From the NCBI GenBank assembly GCA_963693315.1, contig OY856186.1, positions 382,700,215-382,764,214 on the forward strand: a DNA stretch of 64,000 nt, in the 5' to 3' direction. Shown piece after piece: positions 33,908 to 46,436 of this stretch. The notes under the pieces are model-generated. The model had not been told where the DNA came from, made no database searches, and worked only from the letters and a program-made list of their open reading frames with translations. The stretch comes from Diogma glabrata. Taxonomy: Eukaryota > Arthropoda > Insecta > Diptera > Cylindrotomidae. The position numbers and the translations under genes were made by a program. Each line of letters starts with the position of its first letter. Position 1 is the stretch's first letter.

Positions 33908-34962
33908 GTCTATTATACATCGAAAAGTATTCAACCACGATCACACTCAATTAGATACATAAAAAAACTCCACCTAACCTATTCATTAGCATTAAATCGA
34001 GCTACATTTGATAATAATCAATTTAATAGGGGCGTCAACATATATTATTACCACCATCTAGTTAAACATTGGCAATGAAAAGGATCACTGTTATAACAGC
34101 TGACTGAGAAATAAATTTATATAAATGAAAAAAATACACCATGATCCTCACTTGTTTTATGTGTGTAAACATTACAAATGTAATGAAACGAGCCAATGGT
34201 GTAGTATCACGAATGGGAATGGAAAAGCCGGGTTGAATTCAGGGATTAGTTTTTACTGTCGGAGGTGACTACAAAAATCTAAAAAAACCTTTACTCAAAA
34301 CTCAATTGTTCCCATTAGATGGTAGATTTGTCCAAATGATAAATGTTAGCATCACGTAATTTGGCAGTCATAACAACAGCAAAGGTGTTGAAGACTTAAT
34401 AAAACCTGATGTTTGTGCTCAATAATCAGTGATAGAATTCAATATGGTGATTTGGGAATTACGTTTTTCGAATTGAGAGTAAGTGCCAATATTGATTCCG
34501 TATATTCATAAAATAATCGACTCAATGAAAATTATTATTTTCATCCAAATAATGAACGAACAAGCTGTTAAACTTGCAGCGAACTGAATTATATAATTTG
34601 TACGCAAACAACAACAGCAACAAAAACAAATAGAAAGAAAGATATAAATGAAAAAACGCAAAATTGTAACACGTAATACTTGCAGTGGAAGTTATGTTAC
34701 GTCTATCTTTTAGTATGGTAAGTTTCAAAGTTTGTTTTGTTTTAGCTTATACATTATTGCATTAAAATATTGATTTTTAATAAGAGCTACGATTTTTTGT
34801 TTGATATATAAAAATAACAAACAGAACATATAATAAATTATCTAATTTAGAATTATTGCAGGACCATTTCCAACAAACTTTTAAAATATATGTAACGATC
34901 GGCCCTATTTCAATTCTTACCTTAAAATGATGACACAAACGGGCACGCCGGGCCCTCCTAGT
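33908..34962. other. Non-coding; possible Helitron-like junction at its right end
   Basis: No protein match at 33908-34775. 34933-34963 contains GGGCACGCCGGGCCCTCCTAGT, a GC-rich inverted segment close to a CTAG, in the style of Helitron ends. It immediately adjoins the Helitron 5'-end repeat that follows. Confidence 0.35.
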
Positions 34963-34963
34963 G

Positions 34964-35140
34964 TATATAAAAAGTTTTTCGTATATAATAACTTTTTTAT
35001 TTATGATCCGAAAAATCCCGAAAATCTTTAAAACCAAGTTACAGTAATATCAATTAGCACTGAAAATTTGAAATTAATCAAAATTCGAATAAAAAAGCCT
35101 TAGGCTCCAGAAAGTTTTTTTAACGTAATAATATATAAGA
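34964..35140 (-). repeat. Helitron-type 5' terminus, copy 1
   Basis: Read on the minus strand, it begins A|TCTTATATATTATTACGTTA at 35140 and continues through a conserved TTTTTCGGATCATAAATAAA section. Two more copies in the same orientation begin at 35813 and 37566. A 5' TC preceded by A, with no duplication, is the Helitron pattern. Confidence 0.5.
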
Positions 35141-35169
35141 TGTATAAGGAAATATTTTATTCAAACATA

Positions 35170-35373
35170 TTAGGCTTTTAAATTTATATATTTGGCATGA
35201 CAAAAACGACAACTCATATCCAAAGCACCACAAACATACGAATCAAAGTTACCTAGAATGACATTCAAAGCACACTTGAGCGAATCTCTCAAAATTACTA
35301 AGGGAATTTCTATTTCATCATTCACCACATTCAATTCTAAATCATCATTCATTTCTTCATTCACAACATTCAT
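35170..35373 (-). pseudogene. Helitron N-terminal domain relic
   Basis: The minus frame of 67 residues ends with SYVCGALDMSCRFCHAKYI. It resembles the H-Y-x-G-x-x-D-x-x-C-x-x-C-x-A start of insect Helitron replicase/helicase proteins. The rest of the protein is absent. Its location beside Helitron 5' termini in the same orientation supports the reading. Confidence 0.45.
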
Positions 35374-35497
35374 TCACAACATTACCATTTATTTCATCTA
35401 TCATAAAAAAACAAACAACTCTACTCTTCGAATACGATAAACTTTAAGAATTAAATTTCATTTCGTTTTTGTATATATGTAAACTTATAATGCATAT

Positions 35498-35813
35498 GTA
35501 TATAAAAAGATTTTTGTATATAATAACTTTTTTATTTATGGTCCGAAAAATCCCAAAAATCTTTAAAACCTAAGTTACAGTAATATCAATTAGCACTGAA
35601 AATTTGAAATTAATTAAGATTTTATTCTCTTTCATTCACAAACAATATATATTAAAAATTCTAACAATCAAATTTACGATCTCAAACTATCATACCAAAC
35701 ACACACATTACAAAATTGTAAAAAAACGCAACAATCAATAATCACTTTTTTATCCTCTTTCATTCACAAACGATATATATCTAACTAAATATTCAACGTA
35801 TTAATATATAAGA
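35498..35813 (-). repeat. Helitron-type 5' terminus, copy 2
   Basis: On the minus strand it begins A|TCTTATATATTAATACGTTG at 35813. It rejoins the section shared with copy 1 (TCGGACCATAAATAAAAAAG) after an internal difference. Confidence 0.5.
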
Positions 35814-35885
35814 TAAAACAACAAAGAAAAATAACGTCCATACTCTCCTAGATCAATGCGTAAACTGAAAGGAAAATATAAAAAT

Positions 35886-37318
35886 ATGGAGAGGCTGAAA
35901 TCTCACAGCTCTGAGATATCAAGACTTCGGTCTGGGTTAAGGATTTTGATATAGTTTTCGGAAAAAAACTTTTATGAGGACATGGTTTTTAGTTTTGGGC
36001 AGCGATGTATATCAAACATAACTCTTTGTTAAAGTACAAGTATGTTTTTATCTCTGTTTAGAAATTTATTACAAAACTAACACGAAACACCAATACGTTG
36101 CCGGAAAATTATAAAAGATCATATATTAACATCATTTAGTGAAAAGATGATACACTCAGCAAACTGCTCAAAAACCTCTCCATTTAGCGTTTCGAGAAAA
36201 TTTTACAAAATCACAAATTCATATTTCTTTCAAAATACCAAAAATATTGTAAAAATTAAATAAAATCAAACTTTTTTCGAAATTCCAAAAATATTCCAAA
36301 AATTAGAATAAAATCAAATATTTAAACTTTTTCTAAATTCCAATCACATTCCAAAAATTCTTAAAAATTCAAACTTTTCCAAAATTCTAAAAATATTGCA
36401 AAATTTATTACGAAATCAAAAATTCAAACTTTTTTCAATATTCCAAAAATTATAATAAAATCAAAAATTTAAAATTTTTCAAAATTCTAAAAATATTCCA
36501 AAAATTCTTACAAAATCAAAAATTAAACCTTTTTTCAAAATTCTAAATATATTGCAAAAATGATTACAAAATCAAAAATACAAACTTTTTTCAAAATTCC
36601 AAAAATATTTTAAAAACTATAACAAATTCAAAAATTTCCATGTCCAATTTCATTTTCAATTACATTTACGTCATAAAAACAGCTACATTTTTTTTCCAAA
36701 AAAATGTCTAAAGAAATAAATGAAATCATTTTTTGACACACTTGACATTATTTGTGTGACAAACTTATAATGCCATAATTCTCAATAATAATAATAAAAT
36801 TTCATTTCAAATATATAATTAATTTTATATTTTTCCAAAAAATTGGGTAAAAAAATAAATAAAAATCTTTCTTTTGACACACTTGACAACATTTTTTTGG
36901 CAAACTTATAATGCAAGAATCTAGATTTTGATCTCACATACCAATCCCGACCATCAAAATTTCTCCAAATTCAATGTTCCTACTCGTAATCACTTAAATT
37001 GAACGTTTTTAAGCTAAAAATATGCAAATTTCCTTGTTTTGACACACTTCCGGTACAGTTATTGAACACATCGTCCTTTCGGCTCTTTCCATTGAGTAAA
37101 CCTATTTTCAGAAAAAAAAAATTTCAAATCCGTCCAGCGATTTTCTAGATTTCGTAGGTTGTGACGGTCGGACGGCTGGCCGGCAGACAGACATAAATTT
37201 TTTTTTTGCTTTTTTATAATCAGTAGGTCCTAAAACGTCGAGAAATGCCAAAAAAAGTGGGGGTAAGAATTTCACTTTGAGCTCATGAATGTAATACTTA
37301 GGTCTTTCAGACCGAAGT
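35886..37318. repeat. R-family repeat, copy B
   Basis: It begins ATGGAGAGGCTGAAATCTCA and ends TTTCAGACCGAAGTAAT. Near the left end is ACTTCGGTCTG and at the right end its exact reverse complement CAGACCGAAGT, so the family has 11-bp subterminal inverted repeats. Minisatellite units span 36230-36620 and two TTGACACACTTGACA units lie at 36736 and 36875. A further ATGGAGAGG / CCTCTCCAT pair bounds the first 300 bp. Confidence 0.8.
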
Positions 37319-37409
37319 AATACTATAAAGAAAGAAAAGATTTGGACAATTCGATTTGATCCATTTGATTTGATTTCAGGGGAGGCAGTTGAATTCAAAA
37401 ATACATTAT

Positions 37410-37566
37410 AATTCGTCTATAACTTTTTTATTTATGATCCGAAAAATCCCAAAAATCACTCTGATCTAGGTTACACTAATATCAGTTAGCAGTGAAAATT
37501 TGGAATAAGCGAAAATTCGAATAAAAAGTCTTAGGCTGTACAAAGTTAGCGTATTAATATATAAGA
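37410..37566 (-). repeat. Helitron-type 5' terminus, copy 3
   Basis: On the minus strand, A|TCTTATATATTAATACGCTA begins at 37566 and continues with the shared CGGATCATAAATAAAAAAGT section. Copy B of the R family lies between copies 2 and 3. Confidence 0.5.
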
Positions 37567-37685
37567 TAATATTTATTAAAAATTAATTTATTTGTGCATA
37601 CAATTAATTAATAATTTTAATGAATTTGGCTAATTTTTTATTACACGAGTTGGCTTATTATTTATTATATAAAAACAGAAAAGGA

Positions 37686-38580
37686 AAAATTGGAGAGGTT
37701 TAAAAAACCGTGAGATGGCTCAAAATTTGTGTATTGAAGTATGTATATGTATATTGACAAAAAAAATGTATGTATTTTTGTTTAAAAGCCATAACTGAGT
37801 TATTTTTTATTCTTTTATGTTTCTTTTTGTTTTCTGAAGCTAATTTTATTTTTATAAAAAAGTTTATTTTTGCTAATATGACTGTGATTGTCATAAAAAA
37901 GACGGTATTTCGCTCCGGCCATTTTGAATAATATCTGAAGTTCTTTAAGAAATTGATATTACAACTCCTTAGAAACCTAAAAAATAACTTTCAATCCGTA
38001 GAATGGTAAAAATAAGCAGCTTTTGTTATATGTAGTAAAAATGCCAATTTGATGAATTGGGACCATTTTGAAGCCGCCATTTTGATTTTTTTATTAATCA
38101 TATAAATTTTGGTAAATATATAGAATTCTTCCGTCACTCCCGATGACCTTGAAAATGGAGTATGTTGTGCAGCTTTTTATGCTGAACAACAATATATATA
38201 TACGGGCGCGGAAAACATTACTAGATAGACTTTTTTTATGTTGAAAATATCAATCATCTGATAGTCTGATAGATTATTGTTTTGTTTTGTCGGTGAAATA
38301 TTTATAGATCTAATATTTTATGATATATTATTTTATATTTCACTCGCTTCTGCGACCCTGCAGACCTTCTATTAATAGCACCCCAAAAATTGTTGGTTTT
38401 TTAAAATTGTTGGTTTTTGTTAGTAATCTGTTTCCACGTACGATGTTGAAAAATGTCAGGATTAACCCTTCATTTTGGCGCTATTTTGAAAAATTCTAAA
38501 ACGCTATGTGTCATTAGAAAGAGAACATCAATACAAAAATTTTGAGCCATTTTACGTTTTTTTAAACCTCTCCAAATTTT
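37686..38580. mobile_element. 895-bp element with about 50-bp terminal inverted repeats
   Basis: The left end reads TTGGAGAGGTTTAAAAAACC and later GATGGCTCAAAATTTGTGTA. The right end is its imperfect inverse, closing with AAACCTCTCCAAATTTT. The interior has no supported coding frame. Flanks do not show an obvious target duplication. Confidence 0.6.
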
Positions 38581-40150
38581 GGTCACAGCGGTGGCCCGGT
38601 GGTTTGACGTGGATCGTCCCATATATATAAATCTTTTGTAAATGCATGAATAAATAACTTGAATATCAACTCATTGAAAAATAAATAAAGAAAAGGCGTG
38701 ATGCAATGAGACCATCAATATTCTTTGTTCAATTTAATAGTCAATTTTCCTTTGCTTTCATTTTTATCTTATCTTATAGTTTCATACCCATACGTGATAT
38801 ATACGGACACAGAAGAACATGTAATCTGTATTATATATTTATTTTGTCTTGAATTTAAATGATACCATCGTACAATTTTCTTTTTTCTCTTCTTCTACTA
38901 AACTACCAATAAAAAGATCTACTACTACACTAACTTAAGTTATTTGTTACATTTATTATGGGGACGCAGGTGTTTTATTAAATAAATCGCTAAATCTCGC
39001 TTCAACACAAATAACATTTTTTTTATTCTAGGGTGTTTATTCTTCCTATTTATAACATGTTAGGATTTTAATAGGATGTTCTAAACTGGGTTGATTTAAG
39101 CTTTCATTAGAAGATGATAAAAATGGGTTGTTTATTAAGAACACATTTTGGCTTCGTAATAAATTGAATGATCAGTTGAAATTAAATGAAATAGTGAGAG
39201 AGAAGACAATCGTTCAACTTTAGCAATCATTGTGAAAATTGGTTGAATAATTTGGAAAGAAAATCTACAAGAGGATAAAAGATATCCACATTTTATTCTG
39301 CAATTATAGTACATATGTTGAAAATTTGCCTTTTCTAAGTCTAAAAGTGAAGAAAGGTCTCTATGGATAATGTCATGATTATTTGATGTATACATTGATG
39401 TATATATTGTAAGTATCGAAAATATTGAGCTTTCTATAACTAAAGCTAGTTGGATATTTGCAATTCTCAAGCAGCCTTTCACCTTTGCAACCTGAGATAC
39501 GTGATTAAATTTTAAAGTAATATGTCCCTAAATGCATTAAATTTAATTGTTGAATGGGGTGTTAAAGAGTTCGATGAATCATTGTATTGTATGCGTGAAA
39601 AATGTTTTGCTATAGGTACTAAAAAGAGTTCAAAACAATTTAACAGTTTATGAAACTCCTATGCGAGTTAGTCCTGATTTGATCCTAAAATTTGATTTTT
39701 CTATTGTGCAAAATTAATTTTGAATCTATAATAATATTAATATCCTCGCGTTTTTCTACCTTCCTTGTCTAACTCTTTATTCGATAAACGCTATTTTCAA
39801 ATTCTCTTCTAGATTTGATCACTGATTAGTAAGCAAAACCCAAGTAAAAATATTTAAACATTTAAATATTCATTATTGTTTCACAGCAACCGGCAAACAA
39901 CAGTAAACAATATTCTTGAAATAGAATGTACATCCAATAGGTTCTGAAACTCTAACGGCTTATCGTAAAAATGTGTAGTATAAACACAACGTTCAAAATA
40001 TCGCTTTAAAAAAAAACACTTTAAACTTTATTTGCAATTAAAAATTCACTTTACTTTTATTTACACGATTTTATGTTCACAAATCAGAATACAGTGGTTT
40101 CGTTTACAATAAATTCTCTTTGTTTACATTACCGCATTCCATCTTAAATT
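38581..40150. other. AT-rich spacer
   Basis: 38584-38625 is a short GC-rich segment (GGTGGCCCGGTGGTTTGACG) of unknown origin. A 115-residue minus frame at 39135-39482 has no recognisable domain and is probably chance. Nothing else is supported. Confidence 0.45.
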
Positions 40151-41352
40151 CAGTGGCGTAGCGACATACGGGTTTGTTCGGGTTCAACCCCCCCCCCATT
40201 GAAATTTTAAAGTTTCTGTAATTTAGAAGAATTGCTCTAATATTCTAATATTAAGATTTTTTCCCTGGTATCTTACGAATGAATTGAACAGTTGCTTTCT
40301 TTTCGTTCCTCAGAACCCCCCCCCCCCCCCCCCCCCCTCCCCTTTTCCTGTCAGGCCTGACGCCGAGTCTTTATATAAATAAATTATTGTAATTATAATC
40401 AACGGAACAAACTTTTTTTGGTATATATTTATTATAACATGTTTCGAATGTAAACATTCATCGTCAGATTACCAAAATATACTAATCATTAATAAAAACA
40501 TATTTTTCATTCTTAAAATTTTTGTTTGAAAAATGGCATACTAAATTTATGAATCAAATTGCTCAATATCATTTTTACATACATTCAAAATTTTACTTGT
40601 TTTTTAGAAAACATGACATACTGATCAAAATATTGTGAATGAAATATATATAGTTGATTTGAATTTTTGAAATGTTTTGATTGAAATTTTACAAAATAGT
40701 ATTATACAAAATATTTGAGTTAAATGATAATTTTTCGTTTAAAACTAAATTTGGTGATTTTTTGGCGATGAAAAAAATGTTATTATATGTAAATAGTTAA
40801 TAAATCCATTTATAATTTATCAGTGATAAAACAACTTAACTTTAAATAAATATATTAATTTTTATCAATAAATGGTGGTTTATAAAAATTGTTTAAAAAT
40901 TACAATTAAATTTATTTCGAGTTTATGTATCTAAACATGAAAAGTTTTATTTTCATCGTCGACTGTAAAGATATTGCAGATTTAAGAATGTAACATTTCA
41001 TCAATTCTGTTAAAATATTAAATAGAGAAAACTATGATCAAGGATTGTGTTTTTAATTATCTTTATTAAGTGCATTTTTAAATCAAAATATATATGTATA
41101 CATACATTAGATTTGATTGTGATCCTGCATTTAATTAATTAAATTGAAGAATATGCATCAATGTGGATCTTTGAATTACGTTTTTAGTAATATTGTTAAC
41201 GATCCATCATCAATGAAACTGATTATACATAATTCAACATTTATATTATATAGCGCGAATGATGACAAGATTTTTTAATAAATAAAAGCTTTATTTTAAA
41301 AATATATAATACATTTTATTTATAACAAGAAATATTCGAATTTCCCTTTTCC

Positions 41353-41525
41353 CAGTGGCGTAGCGACATACGGGTTTAATCGGGTTTAAAACCCCCCCCC
41401 CCCTTATTGAAATTTTAAAGTTTCTGTAATCTAGAAGAATTGCTCTAATATTCTAATATTATGATTTTTTTCCCTGGTATCTTACGAATGAATTGAACAG
41501 TTGCTTTCTTTTTGTTCCATAGAAC
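41353..41525. repeat. Second copy of the poly-C hAT-like left end
   Basis: CAGTGGCGTAGCGACATACG, a C-run, TTGAAATTTTAAAGTTTCTG and AACAGTTGCTTTCTTTT repeat the order seen at 40151-40315 with few differences. It is followed by a GC-richer section (41520-41980) that I could not identify. Confidence 0.7.
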
Positions 41526-42125
41526 CCCACACCCCACTATGTTGTCATAGTGATAGCACACATACTCACTAGCACACATACTCAAAAATTTGACTGCCAG
41601 CTGGATGCCACGATGCGTACTATAAGTGGTGCTATCAGATCCACCCGTTTTCCTTGGCCCCTGTGTTAAGCAATATCGCTCCACCTGCACTCAGGCGCTC
41701 GCATGCTCTCATGCGTTAATATAAAAAGGTAACTAACAACATCACGTTACCCTTGCACGAATATTACGGTGACCACACTCGTTGTCGATTGAAGTCAAGA
41801 AATTCTCCACATAAAACTGCCAGCAACCTGCTGGCAACTAATTTTAATATCTTGGATGCCTGGGACACCTCCTGGCATTATTACAACACAACTGGCCTTT
41901 CTATTACTAACCCGACTTCTACCTAACCTGGTTTCGATCTGCCACGTCATACCTGGACTACACCAAACCGAATAAGAGCAAATAATAATTTGGAAAAAAT
42001 AACAAATATTATGTCAAAGGTAACTTGTTCCACATATTTTTATATCAAAATTTATGCAAATTTATAATTTTCATTTAGAATAAACATTTTTTTTTTAATA
42101 TTTTGCTAGCGGCGAATAAAAAATA

Positions 42126-42227
42126 GTACATGATGCACGGACGTAAGCTATTTCGGCTAGCGCCTCGATTTGCAAACTCCACATACGTCCAAAATCTTTA
42201 GCTTTACGTCCTAGCATCATAATGTAC
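42126..42227. mobile_element. 102-bp foldback flanked by TA
   Basis: GTACATGATGCACGGACGTA and the inverse GCTTTACGTCCTAGCATCAT...AATGTAC form long imperfect arms around a short loop. TA flanks both ends (42124-42125 and 42228-42229). It is a close relative of 15953-16073. Confidence 0.65.
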
Positions 42228-42499
42228 TATGAATGCGATATACGTTGAAAGCACGGTGCTTTTAAAAAATATTGTTTATAAAACACAAAAGTTTTCTTAA
42301 TTGTATTAGTAATTAAAATAAAGAGTAATGAAATGACAGTAGACCAATATTTTGTGGAAATTTTTATGTGGGTATTAATTTTCACTGTGATATGTCAAAT
42401 AAACATTACCTTTTGAGGTAATGTTTTCATATTGCTTATGAGTCGAAAGTGCATAAGAAGGTACAATTCTTGAAGGATTTGTTAATTTATTGTAGGTTT

Positions 42500-43110
42500 A
42501 TAACTTTTAGGTTAAATGGAACCAAAATTAATTTTAATTTATTTGTCGCATGTAAATTGGTTCTTTTTGTAAATTGTTACGAGTTTAAATGATATCGTAG
42601 AAGATGCTAATAGTAATGGGATGGGTAGTGAGAAGGGTTACTGCGTCAAAGGAGATTAAATTTTGGTCTTGGTTAATGAAATAATTTGAGACTTATTTAG
42701 TTTTGATGACAAATGAGTTTTTAAAGTTAAAGATGTTTGAAGAAATGTGTTTGAGAATCTTGGATAGAAATGTGAACAGTGGATTGTTTTAGTTTGTAGT
42801 TAGTATGTCACGTTTTAAAATTTTATAGCTGCTAAAATCACTGAGTAATAGGTTTAAGTTATTAATATATACTCAGTCTTCGACATGGTTACTGTTGTTT
42901 TGGTTGCCGGCAGATACGTTGATCACATTGATTGATAATGTTAGCTGCGGTGAATTGGTGATTAAGGTGGAAGAGTTGATAGTGCTTGATAAGGTTTGCT
43001 ATTCTAAAATAAATGATGTCTCTTGTTTTTAGTTGAGTTTGCCGATATGGATTGCTTGTCCTGTGTTGGATATTAGATTGAAACCAAAAAGATTTTTAGG
43101 TGAGTAAGAA
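42500..43110 (-). pseudogene. Penelope-like reverse transcriptase relic
   Basis: The minus strand carries NNPLFTFLSKILKHISSNI, NFKNSFVIKTK, and DQNLISFDAVTLLTTHPIT in order with a few stops. These correspond to the segment where Penelope-like RTs have a lysine-rich linker and then the first catalytic Asp in SFDVVSLFTNIP. The region stands out by strand bias (G/T-rich on plus). Frames are broken and no GIY-YIG endonuclease part is visible. Confidence 0.45.
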
Positions 43111-44533
43111 ATAGAGAATTAAGTTTTGTTTTGAAAAATGAAGTTGTTTGTTTGAATTTGGTGGATTATAGCAAAAAAAAGAGGGCGTACTTGACTGTTT
43201 TGTTCAAACGAACAATAACAAATAATTCGCTAAATATTTCAGCCCTTAATTTTATTGCTAAGTACATATGTTACTTTTGCAATAAATTTAAAGTTTTCCG
43301 TAATACATGAAATACATGGAGAGCTCATGTTTAAGTTTGATAGCATTTCATGTTGTGGCAATATTCATAGATGAAATTTATAGATGTGTTCAGGAGCTTA
43401 ACATTAATCACTTTTTTATTACATCGATTTGCCACATATTTTTGATTTACTTGAAATAGAGCAACATTGTTTAATAAAGAATTTGGATGTGTGGCATTAT
43501 AATTAAATGTAACTATATCTATGCATTCACATATTAACACAACTAACAATTCAAATAATAATTAACAAAAACAAATCATTATTCACTTTTATTGTAAACA
43601 AGATTATAATCGAATAATATTTTTGCATAATGGTTGAACAAAAACTATTTGAACTTATTAAAACAATAACAAGAATCCTATTTGTAAAACAATAACAAAC
43701 AATTTTCTTGAACCGTCAAACAAATTTTTGTTTCAAAATAATTTAAACAAACGTAGTAGATTTATAAAAAAGTAATTGATTTTAGACCAATATCATTACT
43801 AATACACTTACGCCAAAAATTGTGCTATTATCGCTTTCGCATTCCATAATCAGGGTCGCGTCTTTTATTTATGCCCACTGGTCTATTATTTTGTCTACTA
43901 TTCTTTCTTTATGAGTACATCTGTAGCCCTATTCCTGTAGATCGTGAAATAGGAATCGAGAAATAAATTCCAGTAATTTTTTCATAACTAGTATTCCGTG
44001 CCGCGGGAAATAACATTTCGTATTAGAAAATTTCCTTTATTTCATTTATTGCACTTTTTTTTCAATTCCCAATTCCCTGGAAATGCAGGAATAGACGTAC
44101 TGGTATTCTTTTTATTTTAAATTACTTATTTGAACGAATCAGCTACTTTTTTTCGTTACTCCAAACATTTATTGCTCAGTGTTAATTTAAATTTGAAGAG
44201 AGAAGTTGTGTTCTTGCGTCTTTAAATTTTACAAATAGATTTAGATTTTACATAGTTTACAAGGCAAGAAATCTTTTTCTTTCCAATTAATTATTTAATG
44301 TAAAATAATTTAAGATACTTAAAAATAATCATTAATATATTTTTTAAAAAATCATTAATTAAAAAAATTAAAATTAAGGAAACATTAAAATGAAGTATAT
44401 ATTATTGTAATGAATTATTAATAAAACTAATTAATTGGTTTATTGGGTTAAACTATTAAGTCTTATAAAATAATCCATGACCCCCCCCCCCCCCCCCCCA
44501 ATGGAAAATTCTGGCTACGCCACTAGTTAAATT

Positions 44534-46436
44534 GTATGCGGTTCTACAAAACGAATTTTTTAAAATACAATTTTAATGAATATCTAGAATATTCGAGATC
44601 AATATAAAATTTCTTTAAATAGAAAACTCGAAAATTTCTGAGAATCATCTTTTTGGGAACATCTTCTTGAAATCATCTTCATTTCGTGAACAACATATGG
44701 ATTGTGATATAAAATTTAAAAAAAAAATCATCATAAATTTAACAAGTTTTTGCACAAACAATGAAAGAATATTAACAATTTTTTTGTGAATTTCACAAAT
44801 ATGTTTTGTAGGCACTTTAACAACAACATGATAAACGGTAAAATTTTGGAGTTTTCATGTTTTATATATTTTCCGTTTTTAACACTTAAACGGGTAATCT
44901 CAATATGTGATTTGGTAATGAGGTTTTCACCAGCAGATACAATTGCTGAGCCAAACATTCTATCCAAACAACACATAAGACAAATCATGCAAACTCAAAT
45001 ACATATAAAACTTTTTCATTAATACAAATTTATTGGTTATTTTTTCCAACATAAACTTTCGTATACGAGATATTATTTCGAGATATTATTACAATCATTC
45101 AGTCAATTTTTTTATAAAATGTTGTAAATTGAAAAATGAGTTGTAATGAATCGGTTTTCCCTACTACAACGAGGAAGCTGGAAGTTTTTAACAAAAATCT
45201 GCTATCATTTTGAATAATAAAATCATTAACATAATTGTATTTTTCATTTTATGTTTAGAGCTCGTATAATCTAAAAATGTATTTAGAGTTGAATGATATT
45301 AATGATGTTGTGAAGGTTTAAAATTATTTGATGTAATTTGTTAGAATATGGTTTTGATATGGTATAGATATCTTTATGATGTATCCTTCCTTATAAGAAA
45401 AACTACGGTAGAAAACAAAAAAAATTCGAACTTGCTCATATCAACTCAACGATTTGGTAGGTAGCTTTTATAATTATTGTTAAACCAAACTTATAGAGAG
45501 GAGAAGTATAGAAAATGTTCCCTATTTTTATCAAGAAAGTTGAATTGGTTTAACTTTTTGGTAAGATTTTTACTTCACCTCAATTGAAAATTAGTAAAGG
45601 AAATCAGTCAGAAAAAATTGAAAACTTTCATACTGAGTTTGTTTTTTACTTTACATGACCTCGAACTCAAACCAGTTACAAAAAAATGTTCGTTATATTA
45701 GTAAATATCGATTAATGAGCTGCTGTTCGTTAATTCAATGAACTCTATTTATTGATATTACGAAAAATTTCGTTATTAATAAATTGTTTATTCTATGGGT
45801 GGGTCGGTATTTATTCTATACCAGGGGCATACAGCGGGCTCCGCCCTCCCCCTTCTCCCACACACCAACTCGCTCTTCCATTTTTCATCCGGCTTTGATT
45901 AGTAAATCCATCCCTCATCCATTCCTAATCCTTTATCCATCACAATCCAATCTTCTAATCTATTCTGTATAATGCACCGTCTGCTTAACTAATTTTACAA
46001 AAATATATTGTGAGGCATACTATAAATTTTTATACGAAATATATTGTCGAATCACGAATGGCAAGCCAAGATCAAGCACAAATTGTTGGAAATAATAATA
46101 TAATCAGAAAATACTAATACTGAAATAGTAGCTTTTGTTTCTCCTTATTTTATTTCACAGGAATTTACAGAAATAAAACCATAAAAAAATAATGATGCAA
46201 AAACGAATATTAATGACCGCACTACCTGTCAAATAAATAATTTATGTTTTTATTAATATCGGAATGACATGAATTTGAACGAAACGTCTAAAAGACAATA
46301 GCAATAATGTTAAAAAACTACATTATCGATAAATTTAAATGCCGTTATTGTAATTTTTATGAATAAAATTATTTTTGTTATATAAGTAAAAAAAGAAACA
46401 AAACAAATATAGGGTCCGGTTTGAACTTTGGAACTT
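44534..46436. other. AT-rich spacer with a small C-rich stretch at 45830-45960
   Basis: 45830-45960 is C/T-rich (GGCTCCGCCCTCCCCCTTCT). 45680-45790 resembles 3160-3380 in having several TTCGTTA-type strings. No gene is supported. Confidence 0.45.

Larger units (their letters stand above)
40151..44525. mobile_element. Composite hAT-like element with poly-C tracts near both ends
   Basis: The left end CAGTGGCGTAGC at 40151 faces GGCTACGCCACT near 44524. Flanking 8-mers are CTTAAATT (40143-40150) and GTTAAATT (44526-44533), seven of eight matching, as for an old hAT target duplication. Poly-C runs lie close to each end (40181, 40316, 44482). A second left-end copy at 41353 shows nesting or internal duplication. 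No intact transposase is present. Confidence 0.5.

Noticed and set aside
34140..34480. Possible FLYWCH or Pao-gag fragment
   Set aside because: Only scattered Cys/His and short strings; frames break too often to support a call.
39135..39482. 115-residue minus frame
   Set aside because: No domain, no clear compositional contrast and no signals; chance frame in AT-rich DNA.
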